Below are positions 12,875 to 23,509 of a DNA stretch of 42,821 nt, in pieces. The stretch comes from Betaproteobacteria bacterium (GTDB lineage Bacteria; Pseudomonadota; Gammaproteobacteria; Burkholderiales; Burkholderiaceae_C): positions 1-42,821 of the forward strand of contig RFVJ01000003.1 in the NCBI GenBank assembly GCA_009928125.1, in the 5' to 3' direction. Within the stretch, counting starts at the first letter, position 1, and every line of letters starts with the position of its first letter. Under the pieces are notes generated by a model. It had not been told where the DNA came from. It saw only the letters and a program-made list of their open reading frames with translations, and searched no databases. A program made the translations under genes and the position numbers.

Positions 12875-13921
12875 TCAAGAGAACAATCGACGCGCTTGAG
12901 GTGAGCCCGCAGAGAGCTCACGCTGGTCTAGCGCGTCGTACAGTTGTTCTAGGTCGGCCGCAATGGCATTCAAGTCTTCATCGGTCAGCGCATGGCCTGC
13001 ACCGTCCGTGATCACACCGTCCATTTCCTGACCCAAGATGCGGGCTGCCTCACGCAGGCGTGCAAACGCATGCTCGTCACGCGGGACCTGCGGCACATCC
13101 AAACTCAAGGTGAATTCGCGAATCGCGGACAAGGCCGGGTCATCGGCCATGGCGGCCTGAGAATCAAAGGACAAGGACAAGATGGGTGGCAAGCCTTGGA
13201 CTGGCGCAGCCAACACCATGCGCCCGGGAATGACGCCCGCCACAAAACCCCAGCGCGCGGCATGCTGTTGAATGTAGCCAGGACTCCACGCAGAGCTTGT
13301 GGCACAAATGGTGAAACTCAATTGCGCATCATGTTCGCTGGCAAATTGATCCAACTCACGGGCACGGGCCACCTCTTCCAGCATGTCTGGAAATTCGGGC
13401 GCACCATTGATGGCATCGGCGAAAGCCTGCGCCTTGATGACAAATTCTGAAAACTCGATTTCGTTCAAGGGTCCCACGCGATTGGCCAATTGCACGCCGG
13501 CTTGGAAAGAGTGGTACCGACGGCCAGCCACTGGGGTTTCCCACTCGCCACTGATGTCACTCAGGCCTTCTACGGCAAACGGTTTGGTTCCAACGCGACG
13601 TGTTGCAGGCAATGCGGCCAAAGCGGCATCCCCCGAGACAGCTGCATCCACTTCGATGGGCGCGATGACATCGATCAAGGCATCCAGAGGCGGCTTTTTG
13701 TCGGGCACGGGCAAGACATCCAACGCATCGTCCAAAAAGCTGGGATCTTGAGTCCTCAGTGCAGGGTCGGCCTCGCGAATTTGAAGGCTGGGATCTTGCG
13801 CGGCATTGTCAGGCTCGGCTTGTCGGGGTGCGTTCTGGCGAGCCGTCCAGAAGTTGTACAAAACCACGCCGACGAGTGTCAAACCACCGACCAAGGCCAA
13901 ACTGTTTTGCAATGAGCTCAT
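12875..13921 (-). CDS. zipA: ZipA-like cell division protein (ZipA C-terminal FtsZ-binding domain)
   Basis: N-terminal TM anchor (SLALVGGLTLVGVVLYNFW); C-terminal ZipA-like domain; adjacent to ligA. Confidence 0.75.
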   Translation of the reverse strand: MSSLQNSLALVGGLTLVGVVLYNFWTARQNAPRQAEPDNAAQDPSLQIREADPALRTQDPSFLDDALDVLPVPDKKPPLDALIDVIAPIEVDAAVSGDAALAALPATRRVGTKPFAVEGLSDISGEWETPVAGRRYHSFQAGVQLANRVGPLNEIEFSEFVIKAQAFADAINGAPEFPDMLEEVARARELDQFASEHDAQLSFTICATSSAWSPGYIQQHAARWGFVAGVIPGRMVLAAPVQGLPPILSLSFDSQAAMADDPALSAIREFTLSLDVPQVPRDEHAFARLREAARILGQEMDGVITDGAGHALTDEDLNAIAADLEQLYDALDQRELSAGSPQARRLFS

Positions 13922-13968
13922 GTGTGTTGTGCGTAGGTAAAGGTTCAAACAGATGCGCTGTCTTCAAT

Positions 13969-16900
13969 TCATGTGAGTTCGGCCATCGAAACAGCAGCTT
14001 CCATGTCGACCGCCACGATGCGCGATACGCCTTGCTCTTGCATTGTGACGCCAATGAGTTGTTCTGCCATTTCCATGGCAATCTTGTTGTGGCTGATGAA
14101 CAAGAATTGTGTTTCCTTGCCCATGCTTTTGACAAGTTTGGCATAGCGCTCGGTGTTGGTGTCGTCGAGTGGCGCGTCCACCTCGTCGAGCAAACAGAAT
14201 GGTGCTGGGTTGAGCTGGAAAATGGCAAACACCAAGGCAATGGCTGTGAGGGCTTTTTCACCACCCGACAACAAGTGAATGGTTTGGTTCTTTTTGCCAG
14301 GCGGTTGAGCCATCACTTGAACGCCCGAATCCAAAATTTCATCACCTGTCATCACCAATCGCGCATGACCTCCCCCGAACAACTCAGGGAACATGCGGCC
14401 AAAGTGCTCGTTCACAATTTTGAAGGTACCGCCCAGCAAGTCGCGTGTTTCAGCATCAATTTTCTTGATGGCGTCTTCCAGGGTGGTCATGGCCTCCGTC
14501 AAATCGGCCGTTTGTGCGTCCAAGAACACTTTGCGCTCGCGCGCCGCAGTTAACTCTTCCAAGGCGGCCAAATTGACCGCACCCAAGGCTGCGATGTCAC
14601 GGTTCAGGCGGTCAATCTCAGACTGAAGGCCTGTCAATCGAACATTGCCTTCTTCAATCGATTTGGCCAAGGCTTCCAGATCAGCTTCAGCATCGACCAG
14701 CAACTGCGTGTATTGCTCAAGGCCCAAACGGGAGGCTTGCTCTTTCAATTGCAATTCTGTGATGCGTTGACGCAGGGGGTCGAGTTCGCGTTCAAAACTC
14801 ATGCGGCGCTCATCGCTGGCGCGCAACCTGGCAGTCAGGTCATCGTATTCACTGCGCTTTGCTCCCAAGACCTGCTCGCGCTCCAACTTCATGGCGAGCG
14901 CATTTTGCAGGCCTGCTTGGGCAGCGGCATCGGTCAGGCGCGACAACTCATCGGTGGCGCGTTCTTGCTCAGATGCAATGGATTGGATTTGTTGAGCCGC
15001 CGTTTCAAGACCGCGTTGCAATTCTGAACGTCGAGCATCCAAGCTGCGTTGCGAGAAAGTTGCTTCTTGTGCCAAACGCTCCAAGGTGCGTTGCTGTTCT
15101 CTGCATTCCGACAATTTGCGTTCGGCTTCGATGACGCGCTCATCCAACTGGGCATGACGCTCTTGGCTGTCGGCCAATTGCATGTCGAGTTCTTCAAATC
15201 GACCTTCCGCTGTCATGCGGCGTTCTTGCAAATCCTCTAGGCTCAGATCGACCTCGGCCAAGTCGCTGGCAATTTGTTCACTGCGAGTGCGCGTTTGCTC
15301 AGCCCATTGAGACAAACGCAGGGTTTCAACCTGCAACTCGTGTGCCTTCGATTGGGTTTCAGAAGCTTCTTGACGCACCGATACCAAGCGTTGTGAGGCA
15401 TCTGAGTAAGCCGCTTCTGCGCGGACGGAAGCCGTTCTGGTTTCTTCTGCAATCAGTGTTTGCGCACGCAATTGCTTTTCAAAATTTTCAATGTCTTGGG
15501 CGCGCGCCAACAAACCGGCTTGTTCAGAATCTGGTGCGTAAAAACTGACACTGTGTTTGCCAACCGCATGGCCCGCTTGAACCACAAAGCATTCGCTGCC
15601 CTGCAACTGATCGCGCCAAGCCATGGCATCTTCCAAAGACGGCGCGGTGAAATAACCTTGCAACCAATCCGTCAACAGTGCAGACAAGCCCGCATCGGAC
15701 AGGCGCAACAAATCCGACAAAGGTCGACAAGCCGATGGCAATCCTTTGCGTGGCACTGTGGCAGTGCCATTGGGTGGCGCATAAAAAGACAGCTTGGCAG
15801 GCGGTGCATCTGAAGCAAAGGCCTTGACCATGTCGAGGCGTGAAACTTCAAGGGACGACAAACGCTCACGAAGTGCAGACTCCATGGCATTTTCCCAGCC
15901 GGGTTCCATGTGGATTTTGCGCCACAGGCCTTGCAAATCGTCCAAGCCATGCTTGCTCAACCAAGGCTTGAGCTTGCCGTCCGTTTTCACCTTTTCTTGC
16001 AAAGATTGAAGCGCTTCGATCTTGGCAGACAAATCAGCCAACTTGGCAGACTCATCGTTCACTGCTTGTTGCTTGTCACGTCGTTCTTGGTCCAAGCGCG
16101 GCGTTTGTTCTTCGAGTTCCTGCAAGCGTGCAGTTGACGCTTTGGCCAATTCATCGGCCTGTGCCAATTGCGCTTGCAAATTCAGCAAGCGTTGCTCGTC
16201 TGGGGCGTCCAACGCATTGCGATCCGCCACCAAGCGCTCACGGCGCAGGGTCAATTGACGTGTTTGATCTTCAATGTTGCGCTGATCGGCGGCCAGCACT
16301 TGAATTTGCTGCTGCACCTGAACCACACTACCGCGCTGTTCATTGGCTTTGGCTTGCGCTTGGCGCAGTGCTTCTTCTAAATCTGGCAAGGCTTGGGCTT
16401 GCTCTTCGACTTGGGCGGCCAACGTGAGCGTTTGATCTTCCGCTTGAAGGGCCTGATCCGCCAAAGACTCTAACTCAGCTTGGGCTTGAACTTGGCGTTC
16501 CGACCAATCGGCCGTTTGTTCTTGCAATTGTGCCAGTCGCTGCTCAGCGCGTTGACGACCTTCCACCACAAATCGAATTTCGGCTTCCAATCGGGCCACT
16601 TCGGCACTGGCCTCGTAGAGCAAGCCTTGGGCTTGGTTGACTTGATCACCCGCAGCGTAATGCGCTTGGCGGACGGTTTCCAGATCGGCTTCAACGTGAC
16701 GCAAATCGGCAATGCGGGCTTCTAAGTCGATGACGGCTTTGTCGACTTCGGCTTTGATTTTGACTTGATCTGACTCGGCATCGGCACGCTTTAAAAACCA
16801 CAACTGTTGTTGCTTCAGTGTGCTGTCCGCTTTCAGATCATTGAAGCGCTGCGCAACTTCCGCTTGTTTTTCCAGTTTCTCGAGGTTGGCATTGAGCTCA

Positions 16901-17496
16901 CGCAAAATGTCTTCAACCCGCGTTAAATTCTCACGTGTATCTGACAAGCGATTTTCTGTTTCACGGCGGCGCTCTTTGTACTTGGAAACACCCGCAGCCT
17001 CCTCCAAAAAGAGTCGCAGCTCTTCGGGTCTGGACTCAATGATTCGACTGATGGTGCCTTGGCCAATGATGGCGTAGGCGCGAGGGCCCAAACCTGTGCC
17101 TAAAAACACATCCTGCACATCACGACGGCGCACGGGTTGGTTGTTGATGTAGTAACTGCTGTTGCCGTCGCGTGTCAGGACACGTTTCACCGCAATTTCT
17201 GCAAATTGACCCCACTGACCGCCAGCCCGGTGGTCCGCATTGTCAAAGACCAACTCGACGCTGGCACGGCTGGCCGCTTTGCGTGTGTTGGTGCCATTGA
17301 AAATAACGTCTTGCATGGACTCACCGCGCAACTCAGACGCTTTGGACTCACCCAAAACCCATCGGCACGCGTCCATGATGTTGGATTTGCCGCACCCGTT
17401 CGGGCCAACCACCCCGACCAGTTGGCCAGGCAGCACAAAATTAGTGGGTTCTGCGAAGGATTTGAATCCTGATAATTTGATGGAATTAAGGCGCAC
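13969..17496 (-). CDS. smc: Chromosome segregation ATPase SMC
   Basis: Walker A GPNGCGKSN, signature LLSGGEKALTAIAL, Walker B FCLLDEVDAPLDD, long coiled coils. GTG start (VRLNSIKLSGFKSF) preferred over the 5'-extended track ORF. Confidence 0.95.
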   Translation of the reverse strand: MRLNSIKLSGFKSFAEPTNFVLPGQLVGVVGPNGCGKSNIMDACRWVLGESKASELRGESMQDVIFNGTNTRKAASRASVELVFDNADHRAGGQWGQFAEIAVKRVLTRDGNSSYYINNQPVRRRDVQDVFLGTGLGPRAYAIIGQGTISRIIESRPEELRLFLEEAAGVSKYKERRRETENRLSDTRENLTRVEDILRELNANLEKLEKQAEVAQRFNDLKADSTLKQQQLWFLKRADAESDQVKIKAEVDKAVIDLEARIADLRHVEADLETVRQAHYAAGDQVNQAQGLLYEASAEVARLEAEIRFVVEGRQRAEQRLAQLQEQTADWSERQVQAQAELESLADQALQAEDQTLTLAAQVEEQAQALPDLEEALRQAQAKANEQRGSVVQVQQQIQVLAADQRNIEDQTRQLTLRRERLVADRNALDAPDEQRLLNLQAQLAQADELAKASTARLQELEEQTPRLDQERRDKQQAVNDESAKLADLSAKIEALQSLQEKVKTDGKLKPWLSKHGLDDLQGLWRKIHMEPGWENAMESALRERLSSLEVSRLDMVKAFASDAPPAKLSFYAPPNGTATVPRKGLPSACRPLSDLLRLSDAGLSALLTDWLQGYFTAPSLEDAMAWRDQLQGSECFVVQAGHAVGKHSVSFYAPDSEQAGLLARAQDIENFEKQLRAQTLIAEETRTASVRAEAAYSDASQRLVSVRQEASETQSKAHELQVETLRLSQWAEQTRTRSEQIASDLAEVDLSLEDLQERRMTAEGRFEELDMQLADSQERHAQLDERVIEAERKLSECREQQRTLERLAQEATFSQRSLDARRSELQRGLETAAQQIQSIASEQERATDELSRLTDAAAQAGLQNALAMKLEREQVLGAKRSEYDDLTARLRASDERRMSFERELDPLRQRITELQLKEQASRLGLEQYTQLLVDAEADLEALAKSIEEGNVRLTGLQSEIDRLNRDIAALGAVNLAALEELTAARERKVFLDAQTADLTEAMTTLEDAIKKIDAETRDLLGGTFKIVNEHFGRMFPELFGGGHARLVMTGDEILDSGVQVMAQPPGKKNQTIHLLSGGEKALTAIALVFAIFQLNPAPFCLLDEVDAPLDDTNTERYAKLVKSMGKETQFLFISHNKIAMEMAEQLIGVTMQEQGVSRIVAVDMEAAVSMAELT

Positions 17497-17633
17497 AGCA
17501 GTTAGAAATTGGGTCAAAAGGCACACCTTGTGCCTCAAACCTCCATGTTAACCGACCCGAACCACGGATCTGACGCAGATTTCCCCTGAAATTAAGGCGA
17601 AATAGGCCCCAACTATCCCGGATAATTGCGGGC

Positions 17634-18738
17634 ATGAATCCCTTACTGGCCAGCCTACAGCCCTATCCCTTCGAGCGCCTCCGTCAATTGTTTTCAGGGG
17701 TCACGCCACCTGCCAACCGCAGCCCCATCAGCTTGGGCATTGGCGAGCCCAAACATGCGGCTCCAGCGCCGTTACGCCGTCAACGTTAACCCTGCCACGC
17801 AAATTTTGCCGGTCAACGGTTCGCGAGAAGCCTTGTTTGCGTTGGCGCAAGCTGTGTTGGACCCCAGCCAGCCAGGCGCACGCGTGATCAGCCCCAATCC
17901 CTTCTATCAAATCTACGAAGGGGCGACGCTCTTAGGTGGGGTGCAGCCGTATTACGTGGCCAATGCACCGGATACAGACTTTTCAGCCAATTGGGATGCC
18001 GTGCCCGATACCATTTGGGCTCAAACCCAACTGGTCTTTGTTTGCTCCCCTGGCAACCCCACCGGCAAGGTGATGCCACTGGCCGAATGGAAAAAATTGT
18101 TTGAGCTGAGCGAGAAATACGGCTTCGTGATTGCTTCAGACGAGTGCTACAGCGAAATTTATTTCCGCGACGAGCCGCCTTTGGGAGGCTTAGAAGCGGC
18201 CAGCCAGTTGGGTTACACAGAATTCAAACGTCTGATTTCATTCACCAGCCTCTCCAAACGCAGCAACGTGCCGGGTCTTCGCAGTGGGTTTGTGGCCGGG
18301 GATGCCGCCATCATCAAAGACTTTTTGCTTTATCGCACCTATCACGGATGCGCCATGAGCGGTGTGGTGCAAGCGGCCAGTGTGGCTGCTTGGAATGATG
18401 AAGCCCATGTGATCGAAAACCGCAACTTGTATCGCACCAAGTTTGCGCAAGTCACACCTGTTTTGGCCGAGGTGATGGACGTTCAATTGCCCGACGCCAG
18501 TTTCTATCTGTGGGCGGGTGTGCCTGCTGCTTGGAACAACAGCGATACAGACTTTGCACGTGAACTCTATGCGGCAGAAAACGTCACAGTTTTGCCCGGT
18601 AGCTACATCGGTCGAGTGGCCAATGGGCGGAACCCTGGGCAAGGACGCGTTCGCATGGCCTTGGTTGCCGAAACCGAAGAATGCTTGGAAGCCGCCCACC
18701 GAATTGCGCGCTTCATTCGCACAGGACGACCCGCATGA
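17634..18738 (+). pseudogene. dapC: Succinyldiaminopimelate aminotransferase (DapC-like), internally deleted and frameshifted
   Basis: Frame A from 17634: MNPLLASLQPYPFERLRQLFSGVTPPANRSPISLGIGEPKHA. The sequence then jumps at about 17757-17761 to frame B: LQRRYAVNVNPATQILPVNGSREALF... to 18738. The segment expected between the two blocks is absent. Confidence 0.85.
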
Positions 18739-19907
18739 GCGCCACACTGCGATTGGCAGAGCAATTGATCGCCATGCCCTCTGTCACACCCGATGACGGT
18801 GGCTGTATTCCCCTGATCAACTCACACTTAGCGCCGCTCGGATTCAAGTGCGAAGTGATTGATTTAGGACCTGAAAATTTTCGCGTCCGAAATTTATGGG
18901 CCAAAAAAGCAGGCACTTCTGGCCAAACCTTGGCCTTTGCGGGGCATACCGATGTGGTGCCTACAGGCCCGCTGCCAAAGTGGACCAGCGACCCCTTCAC
19001 GCCCACGCACCGCGATGGCAAATTGTTTGGCCGCGGCGCCAGTGACATGAAAACCTCCTTGGCTGCCATGGTGGTGGCCACGCAAGAGTTTTACCAAGAA
19101 TGCCCCAATCCTGCTTTGGGCATTGCCTTTTTGTTGACCAGTGATGAAGAAGGCCCGGCGCTCGATGGCACGGTGCGCATTTGTGAGATGCTGCAGCAAC
19201 GACAAGAAACACCCGACTTTTGCATTGTGGGTGAACCCACATCCGTCCATCAAACCGGCGACATGATCAAGAACGGACGACGCGGTTCCCTCAGCGGCAA
19301 ACTGGTCGTCAAAGGTGTCCAAGGCCACATTGCCTACCCGCAGCTGGCAGACAATCCTGTCCACCGCGCAGCACCTGCCTTGGCAGAATTGGCCAGCATG
19401 GTGTGGGATCAAGGCAATGAATTTTTTCCGCCCACCAGCTGGCAAATCAGCAATGTTCAAGCGGGTACCGGTGCCACCAATGTCATTCCCGGCGAAATGG
19501 TGATTGATTTCAATTTCCGCTTTTGCACCGAATCGACAGAGTCCACCTTGAAGCAACGGCTCACCGATGTATTGATCAAGCACCAATTGAAGTTTGAAAT
19601 TGAGTGGACACTTGGCGGTTTGCCATTTCTCACCACGCCAGGTACGTTGGTCAAAGCCGTGCAAGAAGCCATTCACGAGGTGACGGGTTTGAACACAGAG
19701 CTGTCCACAACTGGCGGCACCAGCGACGGCCGCTTCATTGCGCAAACCTGCCCTCAAGTGATTGAATTGGGCCCCCCCAATGCCACCATTCACAAAATTG
19801 ACGAGCACGTGGCTTTGGCTGACATTGAGCCCCTGAAAAACATCTACAAAAAAGTATTGCTGAATTTGAATCAGGCTTGTGCCCGCCAACTTGGCAAGGC
19901 GACTTGA
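18735..19907 (+). CDS. dapE: Succinyl-diaminopimelate desuccinylase
   Basis: [52 protein letters not shown] overlap with dapC. Confidence 0.95.
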   Translation: MSATLRLAEQLIAMPSVTPDDGGCIPLINSHLAPLGFKCEVIDLGPENFRVRNLWAKKAGTSGQTLAFAGHTDVVPTGPLPKWTSDPFTPTHRDGKLFGRGASDMKTSLAAMVVATQEFYQECPNPALGIAFLLTSDEEGPALDGTVRICEMLQQRQETPDFCIVGEPTSVHQTGDMIKNGRRGSLSGKLVVKGVQGHIAYPQLADNPVHRAAPALAELASMVWDQGNEFFPPTSWQISNVQAGTGATNVIPGEMVIDFNFRFCTESTESTLKQRLTDVLIKHQLKFEIEWTLGGLPFLTTPGTLVKAVQEAIHEVTGLNTELSTTGGTSDGRFIAQTCPQVIELGPPNATIHKIDEHVALADIEPLKNIYKKVLLNLNQACARQLGKAT

Positions 19908-19919
19908 AGCGCGCTTGCC

Positions 19920-20843
19920 ATGGATTTAAAAGAACTTGTCCAAACCTGCGCGCTTCAATTGGCGCAAGCCCCATTGGCATATGGTCACGGCACGTTGAAT
20001 GCACAAGATGAAGCCACGTGGCTCGTGCTGTGGCAACTCCAATTGCCTTTGGATTTGGACTTGTCAGTCGATGTGGAAACACTGCACCACCAAGTGAAGG
20101 CGTTGAACCCTGCACGCCATGTTCTTGACATCCCACAAGACGCCATCGCAGCTTGTCAAACCCTCATTGCACAGCGCATTCAAACACGCAAGCCGGCGGC
20201 ATACCTCACTCGGGAAGCTTGGCTTCAAGGCATTCCTTTTTATGTCGATGAGCGCAGCATTGTGCCGCGCAGTTTCATCGCGGAACTGATTGCCGACGGC
20301 GCATTCGATGGCTGGTTGTCCGAAAAATCACATGCTTTTTTGGACCTCTGTACGGGCAATGGCAGCTTGGCCGTGTTGTGTGCCATGGCGTATCCAGACA
20401 TTCAAGTCACAGGGGCTGACATTTCCTCAGCGGCCTTGGCTGTGGCTCAGATCAATGTGGACAAGCACCAATTGAACCATCGCATTCAGCTGATTGAGAG
20501 CGATGGACTTCAAGGCCTTCAGCAAAAGTTCGATTGCATCCTTTGCAACCCCCCTTATGTTTGCGAAGCCAGCATGCAGGCTTTGCCTGACGAATACAAA
20601 GCCGAGCCCTTGCTGGCCTTGGCAGGTGGTCTGGATGGCATGGACTTCATTCGGCAGTTGATGAAAGACTTGCCCGAGCGCATGAACGACAACGCCATCT
20701 TGGTCCTTGAAATTGGCAATGAAAGAGATCATTTCGAAGCGGCCTTTCCAAGGCTGGAAGCAGTCTGGCTGGAGACCAGCGCCGGAGAAGACCAAGTCTT
20801 GCTGCTGACCAAAGAAGCCATTGAAAAAGTTTCCTTGTCATGA
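19920..20843 (+). CDS. prmB: 50S ribosomal protein L3 N5-glutamine methyltransferase
   Basis: DLCTGNGSLAVLCA, CNPPYVCEASMQALPDEYKAEPLLALAGG. Confidence 0.93.
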   Translation: MDLKELVQTCALQLAQAPLAYGHGTLNAQDEATWLVLWQLQLPLDLDLSVDVETLHHQVKALNPARHVLDIPQDAIAACQTLIAQRIQTRKPAAYLTREAWLQGIPFYVDERSIVPRSFIAELIADGAFDGWLSEKSHAFLDLCTGNGSLAVLCAMAYPDIQVTGADISSAALAVAQINVDKHQLNHRIQLIESDGLQGLQQKFDCILCNPPYVCEASMQALPDEYKAEPLLALAGGLDGMDFIRQLMKDLPERMNDNAILVLEIGNERDHFEAAFPRLEAVWLETSAGEDQVLLLTKEAIEKVSLS

Positions 20844-21376
20844 GCGTGCTGTTCAATTCAACTCATGTGTCAACACGCCTCATTGAATCAACGCAAGATT
20901 GGGCGCATTTCGACAGCCTCTTGAGAACCTATGCCGCAAACGATCTGGACCAGCCCCACCTCAGCAGCATCTGGAAAGACCTCGAGGACCTGCCCGCACG
21001 GTATGGCCCGCCGAACGGTGCAGCGCTGCTGTTGATCGCTCAAGGCGAGACCATGCCGCAAGCACAGGTCATCGGTTGCGGCGCACTGGCGTCCACGCAA
21101 TTGCCAGGCGCATGCGAAATCAAACGACTTTACATTCAGCCCGAATGCCGCGGCCAAGGCGGCGCCAAAGTCTTAATTCGAGACCTTCTGCAAAAAGCCC
21201 AAGCCCAAGGCTATGATCAAGCAGTCCTCAGCACGTGGCAAAGCAATTCAGCGGGTTTGGCCCTTTACCAAGCGCTGGGCTTTTTGCCTGTCCCTTCTTT
21301 CAAATCACATCCCAATTCCGAATTGATCTTTCTCGGTCGATCTTTGCGAACCGCAGACGCACAAACCTCTTCATGA
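20840..21376 (+). CDS. GNAT family N-acetyltransferase
   Basis: CEIKRLYIQPECRGQGGAKVLIRDLLQKAQAQGYDQAVLST acetyl-CoA binding region. Confidence 0.85.
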   Translation: MSVLFNSTHVSTRLIESTQDWAHFDSLLRTYAANDLDQPHLSSIWKDLEDLPARYGPPNGAALLLIAQGETMPQAQVIGCGALASTQLPGACEIKRLYIQPECRGQGGAKVLIRDLLQKAQAQGYDQAVLSTWQSNSAGLALYQALGFLPVPSFKSHPNSELIFLGRSLRTADAQTSS

Positions 21377-23400
21377 TTCAACTGAAAAATGTCACGCTGC
21401 GCCGTAGCGCCAAAGTGTTGCTCGATGCTGCCTCGGTCACCATCAATCCGGGAGAAAAAGCAGGCTTGGTGGGTCGCAATGGCGCCGGCAAATCAACGCT
21501 GTTTGCCCTCTTCAATGGCAGCCTCCATGAGGACGGTGGCGATTTCGCCATGCCCAAACAATGGCGCTTGGCGCAAGTCGCCCAAAACATGCCAGAGACT
21601 GACGAGAGTGCAACGGACTTTGTGCTCGGTGGCGACACACGGTTGGCTGAATTGCGAGCGGCCCTTCATGCCGCTGAATTGTCTGAGGATGGCATGGCCA
21701 TGGCCCATGCGCACGTCGACTTGGCAGATGCCGGAGAACACGATGCAGTGCCCAGAGCACAATCATTGATCTTAGGTTTGGGATTTCGATCCGCTGAATT
21801 GAACCAGCCCGTGAATAGCTTCTCGGGTGGCTGGCGAATGCGTTTGCAATTGGCCCGCGCATTGATGTGCCCCTCTGACTTGCTGCTCCTGGATGAGCCC
21901 ACCAATCACTTGGACTTGGATGCCTTGGTTTGGCTAGAGGCTTGGCTCAAGCGGTACACAGGCACCATGATTGTGATCAGCCACGACAGGGAATTTTTAG
22001 ATGCTGTCACCGATGTCACCCTGCACATCGAACACGCCAAATTAAACCGTTATGGCGGTAACTACACTGCCTTTGAAACCCTCAGGGCACAGCAACTTGA
22101 ACTTCAGCAAGCTTCTTTCGCCAAGCAACAAGACAAGATCGCCCATTTGCAAAAGTTCATTGACCGCTTCAAAGCCAAAGCCAGCAAGGCCAAGCAAGCA
22201 CAGAGTCGCGTCAAAGCGCTTGAGCGAATGGAAAAAATTGCACCCGTCTTGGCGGATGCTGATTTCACCTTTGAATTCAAAGAGCCACAAAACTTACCCA
22301 ACCCCATGTTGGCCATCACCGATGCCAACTTGGGTTATTCGGTAGAAGGCCAAGACAAAGTCATTGTCAAACAAGTTAACAAGTCCGTTCTGGCTGGACA
22401 GCGCATCGGTATATTGGGTGCCAACGGTCAAGGCAAATCAACTTTGGTCAAAACCATTGCGCGCAGCATCAAGGCGCTGTCAGGCGAATTGACAGAAGGT
22501 AAAGGCTTGAACATTGGCTACTTTGCACAGCAAGAATTGGATGTCTTGCATCCCGCCGACAACCCACTAGAGCACATGATTCGCTTGGTGAAAGAACTGG
22601 GCACCATACCCGGTCAAGCTTCACGTGAGCAAGACTTGCGCAATTTCTTGGGCACTTTCAACTTCACAGGCGACATGGTGAAGCAAAGTGTGGGCTCCAT
22701 GAGTGGTGGAGAAAAAGCACGCTTGGTGTTGGCCATGATTGTGTGGCAACGTCCTAATTTGTTATTGCTGGACGAACCGACCAACCACTTAGATTTGGCC
22801 ACGCGCGAAGCGCTGTCCATGGCCCTCAATGAATTTGAAGGCACAGTGATGTTGGTCAGCCACGACCGCGCTTTGCTGCGCGCTGTGTGCGACGAGTTCT
22901 GGTTGGTTGGCCGTGGAGAAATCAAACCCTTTGACGGCGACCTTGACGATTACCAACGCTACTTGCTTGAAGAATCTAAACGGCTGCGTGAAGAAGCGAA
23001 GGTCAACGACGCAGCGGCCTTGTTGGCCCCAACTGCGACCCTCGAGGTGGTCAGCAAGCCCATCGTGACTTCACCTAACAGAAGCGCTGCGCAAAAAAAA
23101 GAAGACGCCTTGCTTCGTCAGCAGCGGTCCGCCCTGACAAAACCTTTGAAAAAATCGATTGAAAAAGCAGATGCTGAAATGAATCGACTTCAAGCGGAAA
23201 AAAATGCGCTCGAACATCAATTAACGCAAGCCCTGTCACCTGCAGCCATTGCCGAAACCGGCAAACAATTGAAGACTGTGAACCAAGCCTTGGAAGAATT
23301 GGAGGCACAGTGGTTGGCCTGGTCAGAAGAGCTTGAAAAACTTGAGCAAGAAAAAACCCCGCAAAACGAAAGCATTGCGGGGTTTTTGAAAAGATCTTGA
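21373..23400 (+). CDS. ABC-F family ATP-binding protein (YheS/Uup-like)
   Basis: Two ABC domains: VGRNGAGKST...SFSGGWRMRLQLARAL...LLLDEPTNHLDLD and GANGQGKST...MSGGEKARLVLAM...LLLDEPTNHLDLA; inter-domain linker; start MIQLKNVTLRRSAK at 21373. Confidence 0.93.
   Translation: MIQLKNVTLRRSAKVLLDAASVTINPGEKAGLVGRNGAGKSTLFALFNGSLHEDGGDFAMPKQWRLAQVAQNMPETDESATDFVLGGDTRLAELRAALHAAELSEDGMAMAHAHVDLADAGEHDAVPRAQSLILGLGFRSAELNQPVNSFSGGWRMRLQLARALMCPSDLLLLDEPTNHLDLDALVWLEAWLKRYTGTMIVISHDREFLDAVTDVTLHIEHAKLNRYGGNYTAFETLRAQQLELQQASFAKQQDKIAHLQKFIDRFKAKASKAKQAQSRVKALERMEKIAPVLADADFTFEFKEPQNLPNPMLAITDANLGYSVEGQDKVIVKQVNKSVLAGQRIGILGANGQGKSTLVKTIARSIKALSGELTEGKGLNIGYFAQQELDVLHPADNPLEHMIRLVKELGTIPGQASREQDLRNFLGTFNFTGDMVKQSVGSMSGGEKARLVLAMIVWQRPNLLLLDEPTNHLDLATREALSMALNEFEGTVMLVSHDRALLRAVCDEFWLVGRGEIKPFDGDLDDYQRYLLEESKRLREEAKVNDAAALLAPTATLEVVSKPIVTSPNRSAAQKKEDALLRQQRSALTKPLKKSIEKADAEMNRLQAEKNALEHQLTQALSPAAIAETGKQLKTVNQALEELEAQWLAWSEELEKLEQEKTPQNESIAGFLKRS
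23352..23387. terminator. Bidirectional intrinsic-terminator-like hairpin inside the 3' coding end of the ABC-F gene; likely terminator of the minus-strand tRNA-Lys transcript
   Basis: AAAAACCCCGCAA-AACGAAAGCA-TTGCGGGGTTTTT with flanking A/T tracts on both strands. Confidence 0.85.
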
Positions 23401-23405
23401 GTGAT

Positions 23406-23481
23406 TGGTGGGTCGGGCGAGATTCGAACTCGCGACCAACGGATTAAAAGTCCGCTGCTCTACCGACTGAGCTACCGACCC
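23406..23481 (-). tRNA. tRNA-Lys (anticodon TTT), 3' CCA encoded
   Basis: Reverse complement GGGTCGGTAGCTCAGTCGGTAGAGCAGCGGACTTTTAATCCGTTGGTCGCGAGTTCGAATCTCGCCCGACCCACCA folds as a cloverleaf; 76 nt. Confidence 0.97.
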
Positions 23482-23509
23482 CCCTTTACTCAAGCCTTAA
23501 ATTATAGCG

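Noticed and set aside
18894-19889. 331 aa minus-strand ORF opposite dapE
   Set aside because: Antisense shadow of a clearly conserved dapE; no recognisable domain
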